Below, one piece after another: positions 15,861 through 23,957 of a stretch of DNA of 43,232 nt; positions within the stretch are counted from its first letter, which is position 1, and each line of letters starts with the position of its first letter. The stretch is taken from the NCBI RefSeq assembly GCF_910577135.1, contig NZ_CAJTLL010000013.1:1-43232 (forward strand). The letters are read 5' to 3'. The position numbers and the translations under genes are program-made. The notes beneath the pieces are model-generated. The model did not search any database and had not been told where the DNA came from. It worked only from the letters and a program-made list of their open reading frames with translations. The stretch comes from an uncultured Helicobacter sp. GTDB lineage: Bacteria > Campylobacterota > Campylobacteria > Campylobacterales > Helicobacteraceae.

Positions 15861-16250
15861 TTAACCTTGTTTATCAAAGATTACGCCGATTACTTCACGC
15901 ATTCTTTTCATAAGCTCAATGGCTTCTTTTGATGGAATCTCACGTATGACTTTACCGCCATTGCTTTCTTTAACGGTTACCATAAGTCCGGGTATATTCT
16001 CATCATATGAGAAATTTAAATCTGTGCCTACACGTTTCATCTCATCATTAAGCTTTTTGCTTAGTTCGCGTAGCTCATTTTCAAGCTGCTTTTTATTTTC
16101 TTTAGCTTGGTGCTGTGAGATTTCTTCCTGTCGTCGTGCCTCGATAGAGCGTGTATCTTCCGTGATAGCCCTACCGCTAGCATTAACCATATTAACAAGC
16201 CGTGTTCTAATGGTATTGCTATTATCGATTTTATTGATACTATCAATCAT
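15861..16250 (-). CDS. flaG: FlaG family flagellar protein
   Basis: A 129-aa protein ending in the FlaG domain: FSYDENIPGLMVTVKESNGGKVIREIPSKEAIELMKRMREVIGVIFDKQG (residues about 80-129), preceded by a charged helix. FlaG affects filament length, and the domain is normally found just before fliD, as here. The ATG at 16250 follows AAGGAGGAAG at ideal spacing; the 14 codons open upstream are disregarded. A sigma-28-like promoter lies about 42 bases upstream, so this gene probably heads a flagellar late operon although the division genes precede it on the same strand. Confidence 0.93.
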   Translation of the reverse strand: MIDSINKIDNSNTIRTRLVNMVNASGRAITEDTRSIEARRQEEISQHQAKENKKQLENELRELSKKLNDEMKRVGTDLNFSYDENIPGLMVTVKESNGGKVIREIPSKEAIELMKRMREVIGVIFDKQG

Positions 16251-16291
16251 AACTTCCTCCTTGAAAGCTCCAAAAAGATTTAAGTAAAACA

Positions 16292-16317
16292 ATATCGACT
16301 AAGAAATGAAATTTTTA
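16292..16317 (-). promoter_or_regulatory. possible sigma-28 (FliA) promoter upstream of flaG
   Basis: On the minus strand TAAA (16314-16317) is followed after 16 bases by CGATAT (16292-16297). Helicobacter FliA promoters are TAAA, about 15 bases, then GCCGATAA, so the match is good but spacing is one base short and the GC is replaced by GT. It overlaps the stop codon of the LytM gene. Confidence 0.5.
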
Positions 16318-17529
16318 ATTTAATTTTATAAAATCTGTGGGATTGATATGTTTATCTTTTTGTGTGATTTCAAAACTTAGACGCTCATTTACTTTGCCAA
16401 TAATCATTCCTTTTTTAATGCTTAGCCCTGTTTTGATAGAAGATTCTATTTTGTCCATATAGGCATAAATGGTATGTATGGCGTTGCTATGTTCAATAAT
16501 TACTACTTTTTTTAACCCCGGTGCTTCTTTAGCATATACGACTTTACCATCAAGCACATTTTTTACATTTGCGTTGGGTGTTTTGGGGTTGAACATAATA
16601 GCGGCATTAAAAATTTTAAATTTATACACAGGGTCAAAATAGGGTCCAAATTTCTTTTCTATTATATATTGATCAAGTGGTGGGAATGTCTTAGGTCCTT
16701 TATATGCGATAGTGGGCATATCTCTATATGATGTGCCAAATTGTTTGGGGGCTTTAATACTATTGGGGCTTTTTTGATTATTGATAAAGGCTTGTTGTTG
16801 ATTGGTGTTTTGGGCTTTCTGCTCTTTGACAATATTAAGTTTAGAGAGAATATCATCAAGATTCTTACGTTCTTTAACAATGTCTTTAAGCTGCTGGTCA
16901 TAGACTTTGAGTTCGGCTTGCATTTTGTTAAGAGTGATTTTTTGCTGCTCTTTGGCTCGCTCTAAATATGTTTTTTTGTCAGTTTGTGTTTTGATTGAGT
17001 TTTGAAGTTGGGAAATGGCATTTTCAATTTTTTGCATTTCACCAGTGAGTATATTTTGCTTGGCATTGATGTTTTTAATCATTTTTTGATTATATTTGTG
17101 CAAGATGTCATAGATATAGTGCTCCACTACACTATCTTCGGAATCAATATTTGCATGGCGGTTAATGATCATTTGGAAAGCAATATTTTGTGTGAAAATC
17201 TTCACCACTTGTTCTTCCATATTTTTTTTTTGCCTAATGAGTGTGTCTAGCTTTTTTTGAGAATCTTTGAGGGTTTTTTCCTGTGAGAGGGATTTACCTT
17301 GATTTTGGGTAATATCTTTTTGTAGTGATTCTATTTGCTTGCCAAGCTGGGTGAGCTCATTATTCTTAGTATTAATAGCCTTGCCTAGCTCATCAAGCTT
17401 TTTGCTGATAGCTTTTTCTTGAGATTGTGCACTGGCAAGCTTATCTTTATTTTTTGCAATATCTTGTTCGACATTTGCCATACATAAGGTGGCAATGACA
17501 CATACCCCAATCCAGCTAAAGATTCTCAT
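16315..17529 (-). CDS. EnvC-like degenerate LytM (M23-fold) murein hydrolase activator
   Basis: The 404-aa protein has a signal peptide (MRIFSWIGVCVIATLCMANV). A long coiled coil runs from about 20 to 240 (Lys/Gln/Glu-rich, ending DDILSKLNIVKEQKAQ). The C-terminal LytM fold covers about 285-404 (LDGKVVYAKEAPGLKKVVIIEHSNAIHTIYAYM). The zinc ligands of active M23 peptidases are missing: the usual HxxxD segment reads FNAAIMFN and the HxH motif reads RLSFEI. This is the EnvC pattern, a non-catalytic activator of cell-wall amidases in the periplasm, gated by FtsEX. It follows ftsX directly (TAATG overlap). An A10 tract (17222-17231) lies in the coding strand. Confidence 0.88.
   Translation of the reverse strand: MRIFSWIGVCVIATLCMANVEQDIAKNKDKLASAQSQEKAISKKLDELGKAINTKNNELTQLGKQIESLQKDITQNQGKSLSQEKTLKDSQKKLDTLIRQKKNMEEQVVKIFTQNIAFQMIINRHANIDSEDSVVEHYIYDILHKYNQKMIKNINAKQNILTGEMQKIENAISQLQNSIKTQTDKKTYLERAKEQQKITLNKMQAELKVYDQQLKDIVKERKNLDDILSKLNIVKEQKAQNTNQQQAFINNQKSPNSIKAPKQFGTSYRDMPTIAYKGPKTFPPLDQYIIEKKFGPYFDPVYKFKIFNAAIMFNPKTPNANVKNVLDGKVVYAKEAPGLKKVVIIEHSNAIHTIYAYMDKIESSIKTGLSIKKGMIIGKVNERLSFEITQKDKHINPTDFIKLN
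17222..17231. repeat. A10 homopolymer (coding strand) in the LytM gene
   Basis: Ten A in the coding strand encode Q-K-K-N at about residue 100 in the coiled coil. It is in frame here. Runs of this length can slip in replication or transcription. Confidence 0.5.
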
Positions 17530-18338
17530 TAGAGGTCTTTTTGCTTAATGATGACAAAAACCACTGATACGATAGAAACAAGCACTGACGTAAAGAGCAA
17601 AATAATAAAGTCGCTGCCCATATGGAATATGTCATTTGTTACTTCAAGTGTGGTAAGGACTTCTTGCATTTTATGGTAATTGATGAGATAAGCCATACCC
17701 ACGATAATGGCAATGGCAGAAATAATAGAATCTATAAAGGCAAGGCGGAATAAGATGCCATTTCTCATCCACGCAGGTGCACCCAAAAATGCCATAATCT
17801 CCATTCTATCGCTATGCTCAAACTTCCAAATTTCAATTTGTTTTACCATTAAAATATAGCTAAGAATAGCAATCAATGAAGCAAATACAATAATAGAGCC
17901 TTTAATAATCAGGAGGAGTTTATAGACTTGTGAGTGGCTTTTAGTAAAAGATTCTACCTTTGTTACACCATTGAGTTTTGAAAGGGTGGTATTGATTTTA
18001 GCCAATCGATCTTCATCGGGGAAAGAAGAGAGTTTGAGCGAGTAGAAAAAGGGCAACTCTCTTTGAATAGCTTCAAGGCTTTCACGACTTAAATCTTTTT
18101 TTAATTCACTCATCATATAATCGGGGGCAATGGCTTTAAGCTCCTTAGCTTCGCGTATAAAGCTTTGAATCTTATCTAATGTAAGTGCATTTTTAGAAGC
18201 AATAACAATAGAGTAACTATCTGAGAGTTTATTCTCGTGCTTATTTACCGCACGATTGACAAGCATAATGCTTTCAAGGCTAAATAGAAGGGCTAAAAGC
18301 GGAATGATCAGCGCTAAATGTCTCCTAAGCAAATTCAT
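17529..18338 (-). CDS. ftsX: cell division protein FtsX
   Basis: The 269-aa inner-membrane partner of FtsE. It has a short cytoplasmic start (MNLLRR) and TM1 (HLALIIPLLALLFSLESIML). A periplasmic loop of about 110 residues follows, where EnvC-type activators dock. Three more membrane segments (LLLIIKGSIIVFASLIAILSY, a middle one, and FIILLFTSVLVSIVSVVFVII) complete the four-TM FtsX topology. It overlaps ftsE by 14 bases and touches the LytM gene, which supports one FtsE-FtsX-activator unit working at the division septum. Confidence 0.93.
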   Translation of the reverse strand: MNLLRRHLALIIPLLALLFSLESIMLVNRAVNKHENKLSDSYSIVIASKNALTLDKIQSFIREAKELKAIAPDYMMSELKKDLSRESLEAIQRELPFFYSLKLSSFPDEDRLAKINTTLSKLNGVTKVESFTKSHSQVYKLLLIIKGSIIVFASLIAILSYILMVKQIEIWKFEHSDRMEIMAFLGAPAWMRNGILFRLAFIDSIISAIAIIVGMAYLINYHKMQEVLTTLEVTNDIFHMGSDFIILLFTSVLVSIVSVVFVIIKQKDL

Positions 18339-18993
18339 AAACCACTCCTTCTTCGATATGTAATCGTCTATATGGGATATTTAGCCTATCGGGCATTCGG
18401 TGGGTGACTACAACAACGGTAATGCCAAGCTGCTCATTTACGCCTTTGAGGAGATTCCAAATTAATTCACTTGAATAATCATCAAGGTTACCTGTGGGCT
18501 CATCGGCAAGGATTATGGTAGGATTATGAGCTAAGGCACGAGCCATTGCTACACGTTGCTGCTCACCACCGCTTAGCTCTAGGGGGAATTTATTTGCTTT
18601 ATGTGAAAGCTTGATATGCACAAGGAGCTTTTCCACTTGGGATTTGCATACTTCTTTTTTATAGCCATTTATAACCATAGGTAGCATTACATTGCGCTCA
18701 ATATTCCATTCTTTAATAAGTTTGTAGTCTTGAAACACAATGCCAATGCTGCGGCGCAAGTGATTGATGCGATTTTTAGAAGCTCTTTGCATACTTACCC
18801 CAAAAACATTAAGATGTCCGCTTTTAACATCCAAATGCCCAAAGAATGAGCTTAAAATTGTGCTTTTTCCGCTTCCTGAAGCTCCTGTGATAAATACAAA
18901 TTCCTTTGCATTAATACTAAATGTTGCATCTTTAATAACAAGTTCATCATTATAGCCTAGATTAAGATTTTTCGCTTCAATAATTGCGCTCAC
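18325..18993 (-). CDS. ftsE: cell division ATP-binding protein FtsE
   Basis: The 222-aa ABC ATPase has Walker A GASGSGKST (residues about 36-44), Q-loop VFQDYKLI, ABC signature LSGGEQQRVAMARAL, Walker B TIILADEPTGNLD and H-loop VVTHR. These and the neighbouring ftsX define FtsE. It powers the conformational change in FtsX that switches on peptidoglycan amidases during division. The start is three bases after the trmB stop; the gene overlaps ftsX. Confidence 0.95.
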   Translation of the reverse strand: MSAIIEAKNLNLGYNDELVIKDATFSINAKEFVFITGASGSGKSTILSSFFGHLDVKSGHLNVFGVSMQRASKNRINHLRRSIGIVFQDYKLIKEWNIERNVMLPMVINGYKKEVCKSQVEKLLVHIKLSHKANKFPLELSGGEQQRVAMARALAHNPTIILADEPTGNLDDYSSELIWNLLKGVNEQLGITVVVVTHRMPDRLNIPYRRLHIEEGVVYEFA

Positions 18994-18996
18994 ATA

Positions 18997-20184
18997 TTAC
19001 TCCTGTTTTAAAATCTGTGTCAAATGTGTGTGTGCTTTGATAGCTGCTTGTGTGGGGATAGGCTTGTTGCCAATATAATGTGCGATTGGGGTTTGAGCAA
19101 AGGTGATTTGCAAAAACGCATTTTGAGGTTGATGAAAATCCCCAAAACACAGGGTCAGCACATATATATCTCCTGCACAATATAAATTATCGATATGTAA
19201 AAACCAGTCTTTAGCGATTTTTTTATATGGAAAATTTGTGTAATTATCCAAATTTTTTCTTAGAATTTTATCAAAAGAGAAGTTTTTTTTATAATTTTTC
19301 ATATTTTCTGGGGTATTTTGCACGTTTTGTTGAAAAATTTTCATATCATAAATGTCCTTTTGCTGCCTCTCCCATCGCGCTTCGTATTTGCTTGTGATAA
19401 TATTTTTACAATTTTTATGCACTTCAAGGCTTATGTGTGGCTCATTTAGAGCAAGATTCAAAGCGTCTTTAAAATATATCTCATCATCGCTTCGTAAATG
19501 CAACATTCCTTTTGAATCTAAAACGCGCAAAGATTGTGTGAGAAATTTTTGTGAAAAGATACGTCTATGTGGTTTTTTGTTCCACGGGACAGGGAAATGC
19601 ACATAAATACCTTGTCCGATATGGGCAGGGAGAATCTCAAGCAAGATTCTTGCATCAGCATTGATAATATAGAGATTTTTTAAGCCTAAAAGCTCAATCT
19701 GCCTTAGAATCTGTTCAATAGAAGGTGTGTGAATCTCTATGCCCATACATACAAGATGAGGATTGCTTTGTGCTAAATGTAAAAGGTGGCGTCCAGAGCC
19801 AAAGCCTATTTCAATAAGGCAGTTATGATGAAAATCTAAAAAGTATTCTATATTTTTAAGAAAGGGCGATTGGAGATTCTGACGCGGAGAGTTATCACTA
19901 AGATTATGGTTTATAAGGGAGGTTTGTTTAGAGCTTAGAATCTTAAGAGAATCCTTAAGTATCCCTGTAGATAAGCTTCTAGCAGTTTTTTCGCATTTTA
20001 TAATGGCATTATTCTTTGCCTTCCTGTATTGTTTGCGGAGAAAAAATTCTTTGTCTTTGTGTCGCACAAGGATAAGGGATTGCGTATCGTCATTGCATTG
20101 TAGAGCCTCATATACAAATGTAAAGCCATCTTGCGTAAAGGGCAGTGGTGGCAAAGATATATGTGAGGCAAGAAAATGGGGCAT
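18997..20184 (-). CDS. trmB: tRNA (guanine-N7-)-methyltransferase
   Basis: Methylates N7 of G46 in tRNA variable loops using SAM. The SAM-binding core is at residues about 140-240: LIEIGFGSGRHLLHLA, GIEIHTPSIEQIL, NADARILLE and VHFPVPWNKKPHRRI, the last being the family's (P)DPWPK(K)RH motif. At 395 aa it is much longer than the roughly 210-240 aa of typical TrmB. An N-terminal domain of about 110 residues and a C-terminal one of about 130 residues flank the core, as in other Helicobacter. It lies between the fibronectin-III lipoprotein and ftsE. Confidence 0.9.
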   Translation of the reverse strand: MPHFLASHISLPPLPFTQDGFTFVYEALQCNDDTQSLILVRHKDKEFFLRKQYRKAKNNAIIKCEKTARSLSTGILKDSLKILSSKQTSLINHNLSDNSPRQNLQSPFLKNIEYFLDFHHNCLIEIGFGSGRHLLHLAQSNPHLVCMGIEIHTPSIEQILRQIELLGLKNLYIINADARILLEILPAHIGQGIYVHFPVPWNKKPHRRIFSQKFLTQSLRVLDSKGMLHLRSDDEIYFKDALNLALNEPHISLEVHKNCKNIITSKYEARWERQQKDIYDMKIFQQNVQNTPENMKNYKKNFSFDKILRKNLDNYTNFPYKKIAKDWFLHIDNLYCAGDIYVLTLCFGDFHQPQNAFLQITFAQTPIAHYIGNKPIPTQAAIKAHTHLTQILKQE

Positions 20185-20186
20185 TC

Positions 20187-21452
20187 TTATTTACTGCCTT
20201 GAATGAAAAGCTCTATTTCTTTTGTAGGGGCAGATTCGATGCCATTTTTATCGATACTTGCCACACTATAAAGATAACGTTTGCCTGCTTGCATTTCTTT
20301 ATCGATAAATTGATTATCATATATATCGATAAAACGAGCACTTTGACCCCATAGCCCACTTTCTTTGCGATAAACGACATAGCCTGCTATGCGCTCATCA
20401 CTAGGTGTTTCCCAAGATAATATAGCTTTATTATCAGCTACTTTAGCTTCAAAGTGTTTGGGTGTGATAGGTGGCGGAAGGCTAGAACCTTTCGCAGGAT
20501 TACTGCTTAATCGCCCTTGTAAGCCATTATCCCCTAAAAGTACGACTTGATAATAATAGCTCACACCATCTTCTTTTTCTTTTAATTTATGCGTGTAGTG
20601 AGTTTGATTAGTGGTGGCAAGATTTTTGTAATTTTTGTCATTGGTGGAATAGGAGATTTTATAATACTTTTTGCTCACACCTTGCGTATCAGGGGCTTCT
20701 TGCCACGTGATAGTAATTGCACGTGGTAAATCTGTGGTGGCTTGAATATTTTCAATAGGGGCAGGTTGGGGCGTTGTAGTAGCACTTACGCTTCGAGAAG
20801 GCTTACTTTTCACGCCCTCATGGCTTTGAGCGATAATGCGATATGTGTAAGTTTCCCCATCTTTTAGTTTTTTGTCAAAATATTCTACACTTAAACGATG
20901 AGGGTTAGTCTTAATCGTTTTAAACTCCCCTGCTTTATTTAATCGCTGAATGAGATATGAATCTACGCTAGGATTGGGGTGGGGAGAGTAGATAATCTTA
21001 ATCGTTCGAGGCTGGTTATTGATGGCAAAAATACTCTCTACAGGATCGATAAACGAAGTTTGGACGTGAATGGGCTCGCTTTTGGGGGATATGGTATTAT
21101 TTTCGCCCAATGTCGCAAAGGCATAGATATATTTTGTTTGTGGTTGGAGATTGATGTCGTAAAAATGCGTTGCAAAGCGATTTTTAATCGTAGAAATTTT
21201 TTGCCACCCTTTGCCACTGCCCGATTGAGAGCGATAGATAACAAAACCTTGTACACTTTCATCTTGAAGCAGATTCCACTCAAAGCCCACAGAAGAGACA
21301 TCAGCAAGTGTATTAACAGAATGAAGACGCGGCAAGGAAGCATCTTCTTCTAGTTTTGCGCCAAAAGATGAAAAACAAGCACTAAGAAAAACACTCAAAA
21401 ACGCGCATAACCCTATCTGTTTCAAGGAGCTGCATAATGTTTTGACAATCAT
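20187..21452 (-). CDS. fibronectin type III lipoprotein
   Basis: A 421-aa exported protein with a lipobox (FLSVFLSAC, lipidated Cys at about 26). Four fibronectin-III-like domains follow, at about 40-130, 130-225, 230-325 and 328-418. Each carries the W (or equivalent), the Y-x-I/V-Y strand and the closing Y-x-Y-x-V/I strand (TYTYRIIAQ, SYYYQVVLLG, RYLYSVASID). No catalytic motif is seen; a periplasmic or surface scaffold is likely. The ATG at 21452 lies 71 bases inside the end of the preceding synthase gene. A TTG at 21425 is a weaker alternative. Confidence 0.85.
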   Translation of the reverse strand: MIVKTLCSSLKQIGLCAFLSVFLSACFSSFGAKLEEDASLPRLHSVNTLADVSSVGFEWNLLQDESVQGFVIYRSQSGSGKGWQKISTIKNRFATHFYDINLQPQTKYIYAFATLGENNTISPKSEPIHVQTSFIDPVESIFAINNQPRTIKIIYSPHPNPSVDSYLIQRLNKAGEFKTIKTNPHRLSVEYFDKKLKDGETYTYRIIAQSHEGVKSKPSRSVSATTTPQPAPIENIQATTDLPRAITITWQEAPDTQGVSKKYYKISYSTNDKNYKNLATTNQTHYTHKLKEKEDGVSYYYQVVLLGDNGLQGRLSSNPAKGSSLPPPITPKHFEAKVADNKAILSWETPSDERIAGYVVYRKESGLWGQSARFIDIYDNQFIDKEMQAGKRYLYSVASIDKNGIESAPTKEIELFIQGSK

Positions 21453-22470
21453 TTGGTATGTCCTTTGTGAAATGTGTTTGTATAAATTCTAGCATATCTC
21501 TAAAAATAGGTGCTTTAAATATATGATTTTGTTTGCTTCTTGGGTGATTAAGATAGAGTATATAGGCGTGGAGCAAGATTCTCTCTTTATAATGGTAGGT
21601 ATTTATATGGCTTTTATACCCATAGAGTGTATCGCCTAGAATATGGCGGGAGAGGCTCTCTAAGTGGGCGCGGATTTGATGAGTCCTGCCTGTGTGGAGC
21701 TTAATGGCAATGAGTTCGCAATGTCCGTTATTTGAAGTGGCAAGTTTTATAAACGTGCTTTTAGAATCCCGCACTCCCTTAGGGATAGCATTTTCATCAC
21801 GAATATGAATCTTGCTCATCTTAAGGCGGTTGTGGGGATTGCGCCCCATATAGCATTGCACTCGTTGATTGCTTTTAAGCGGTGTATCAATGATGGCAAG
21901 GTAGTATCGCCCCATTTGACGCTCTTTTAAGTCTTTAGGAAGTGTTGTGTAAGCAAGAGATGATTTAGCAATCGCTAATGCGCCGCTTGTTTGCTTATCA
22001 AGGCGATGGATAATGCCATATCGCTCCTCGCCGCTTAAAGTGTGTAGAATATGGGCATTTGCCTTAAGCCAATCTGTAAGGGTAGGCTCTTTGACACTTG
22101 GGGCTTCGTGTATGACAAGATGAGGAGGTTTATTAATGATAAGTATATCGCTATCTTCATAGAGAATCTCAATCTTAAAGCGCTCATCATTGGGATTAAA
22201 GGCGGTATGGATAGATTGCATAGATGCTGTAATATGAACAGATTCTGTAAATAGCTGTGAATGTGCTGTGCAAATATCTACTTCAATGCAATCATTAAGC
22301 TTAAGCAAAGTGCCATTTTTCAAGCAAGGTGTGTTATTGAGAAAAACTTTTTGAGATTTGATTAAATGATGGATTTGATTTTTGCTATTTTGGAGTTGTG
22401 AGCTTAGGTAAGAATCTAAACGCAATTTGCCATTATTTAAGTCAAGGTTTGATACAATAAAACTCTGCAT
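21382..22470 (-). CDS. RluA-family rRNA pseudouridine synthase
   Basis: The 362-aa protein has an N-terminal S4 RNA-binding domain (LRLDSYLSSQLQNSKNQIHHLIKSQKVFLNN). The RluA catalytic domain follows, with the active-site aspartate in RYGIIHRLDKQTSGAL (usual form HRLDKDTSG). Other family marks are INKPPHLVIH and HTGRTHQIRAHL. It isomerises specific uridines in large-subunit rRNA; the exact target (RluC/D-like) cannot be fixed here. It starts 39 bases from the divergent rodA and overlaps the lipoprotein gene. Confidence 0.92.
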   Translation of the reverse strand: MQSFIVSNLDLNNGKLRLDSYLSSQLQNSKNQIHHLIKSQKVFLNNTPCLKNGTLLKLNDCIEVDICTAHSQLFTESVHITASMQSIHTAFNPNDERFKIEILYEDSDILIINKPPHLVIHEAPSVKEPTLTDWLKANAHILHTLSGEERYGIIHRLDKQTSGALAIAKSSLAYTTLPKDLKERQMGRYYLAIIDTPLKSNQRVQCYMGRNPHNRLKMSKIHIRDENAIPKGVRDSKSTFIKLATSNNGHCELIAIKLHTGRTHQIRAHLESLSRHILGDTLYGYKSHINTYHYKERILLHAYILYLNHPRSKQNHIFKAPIFRDMLEFIQTHFTKDIPNDCQNIMQLLETDRVMRVFECFS

Positions 22471-22509
22471 TTTAATCCCATTTTGTGATTTTATTTAAGA
22501 GGAAAAATA

Positions 22510-23649
22510 GTGATTGATAGACGGATTCTAGCATCTTTTGATTATATTTTAATTTTATTTGTTCTACCACTTGTGGGATTCTCTCTTTTTCTTTTAAATG
22601 AGCTAGATTCAGTGCTTTTTGCAAAACAGGTTAAATATATCAGCTTGAGCTGTGGCTTGATGATATTCTTATTTTTTATCCCTTTTAGGAAGCTTAATAG
22701 TGTAATTATGGCTTCTTATGTTATATGTCTTGTGTTGCTTATTTTGGTGCATTTTATTGGCACACAGAAGCTTGGTGCGCAACGTTGGGTGGATATTCCT
22801 TTTACGAGCTTTTCTATCCAGCCAAGTGAGATTATGAAAATTGCTTTAATGCTCTTTCTTGCTTCTTATATTACTACAAATCCTCCACCAAAAGAGGGCT
22901 ATGGCATTAGAGAGTTTTGTATTATTAGCTCATTTGTGCTTGTGCCTTTTGTGATTATCCTTAAAGAGCCTGATTTAGGGACGGCTATGATTATTCTGCT
23001 TACGGGCTTTGGCACACTTTTTTTAATTGGGGTGAATAAAAAAATTTGGATTGCACTTGGGCTTGTTGTTGTTTTTCTTGCGCCTGTGGCTTATGTGGTT
23101 GATCCGCTTAAAGATTACCAAAAAAGACGTATCGTTGATTTCGTTTCGGATAAATCCCCTTATCAGGTAAATCAGGCACTTATTGCCATTGGAGCAAGCG
23201 GATTCCTTGGTAAATCTAAGGAAGAAGCGACACAGTCTCAACTCAAATTTTTACCCTATGCGAATACGGATTTTATTTTTGCATATTTTATGGAACGTTT
23301 TGGTTTGCTTGGCGGTATTGGGCTTTTGACGCTCTTTTTTTGTATGATTGTGCATATTTTAAGTTTAGGCTTTGCCTATGCGCAGGATTATTTTTTGCGT
23401 GTGGTGGCAGGGTATATTGCGATTTTGATTTTTCTTTATGTGGGGATTAATGTTTGTATGGTGATAGGATTAGCCCCGGTAGTCGGGATACCTCTACCTT
23501 TAATGAGTTATGGTGGGACAAGCTTTGTCACCTTTATCACGCTTTTTACTATCCTTGAAAACATTCTTGCCTTTAGATTTGTTTTTGAGTATAATGCCAC
23601 GACTAAACGCGGACCTTTAGCTCAGTTGGTCAGAGCACTCGGCTCATAA
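22510..23649 (+). CDS. rodA: RodA-type SEDS peptidoglycan polymerase
   Basis: An inner-membrane glycosyltransferase that polymerises lipid II for side-wall growth. About ten membrane segments are visible. SEDS marks include the loop IQPSEIMKIALM, KEPDLGTAMII, and near the end GIPLPLMSYGGTSF. GTG start at 22510 with AGAGGA upstream; 379 aa is a normal length. The reading frame has no stop before the tRNA that follows. Its last 12 sense codons (GPLAQLVRALGS and one base of the preceding spacer) lie in the tRNA's 5' half, and the TAA stop comes from the tRNA anticodon loop. RodA is preferred over FtsW by length and context. Confidence 0.92.
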   Translation: MIDRRILASFDYILILFVLPLVGFSLFLLNELDSVLFAKQVKYISLSCGLMIFLFFIPFRKLNSVIMASYVICLVLLILVHFIGTQKLGAQRWVDIPFTSFSIQPSEIMKIALMLFLASYITTNPPPKEGYGIREFCIISSFVLVPFVIILKEPDLGTAMIILLTGFGTLFLIGVNKKIWIALGLVVVFLAPVAYVVDPLKDYQKRRIVDFVSDKSPYQVNQALIAIGASGFLGKSKEEATQSQLKFLPYANTDFIFAYFMERFGLLGGIGLLTLFFCMIVHILSLGFAYAQDYFLRVVAGYIAILIFLYVGINVCMVIGLAPVVGIPLPLMSYGGTSFVTFITLFTILENILAFRFVFEYNATTKRGPLAQLVRALGS

Positions 23650-23687
23650 CCGATTGGTCGCAGGTTCGAATCCTGCAAGGTCCACCA
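23611..23687 (+). tRNA. tRNA with CAU anticodon (tRNA-Ile2 or elongator tRNA-Met)
   Basis: A 77-base cloverleaf with encoded CCA. The acceptor GGACCTT pairs with AAGGTCC, the D-loop is AGCTCAGTTGGTCAGAGC, the anticodon loop CTCATAA sits on a stem CTCGG/CCGAT, and the T-loop is GTTCGAATC. CAU can be elongator Met or, with lysidine at the first position, Ile for AUA. The acceptor and body resemble Ile2 tRNAs from other bacteria as I recall them, so I lean to Ile2. It is not an initiator: the first pair is matched and there is no GGG/CCC anticodon stem. Confidence 0.9.
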
Positions 23688-23914
23688 CTTCTTTTATATA
23701 CTTTTCATAAACAAATCGCAGCAAACTTCAATCAATCTAACATAAATTTGGCATTAAATATAAATTTATATTGTGTATTGCAATTATATCTTGAGTGGCT
23801 GAAAATACCATATTTACGCGTTTTTATACTTTTAAAGTAGATTAAGTTTAATCCACATATCAAAAAAAAGCATATTTTTTGTGAGAAAATTAACATTTTG
23901 CGCTTATTGTATGC

Positions 23915-23920
23915 TACAAT
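23915..23920 (+). promoter_or_regulatory. -10 box upstream of the ppiD-like gene
   Basis: TACAAT preceded by TGC (extended -10) lies 38 bases before the ATG in a 270-base AT-rich spacer after the tRNA. It probably starts the ppiD-ftsA-ftsZ transcript. Confidence 0.5.
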
Positions 23921-23957
23921 AGCGAATATATATTAGCTTATAGTAAGGTTAGCTACG

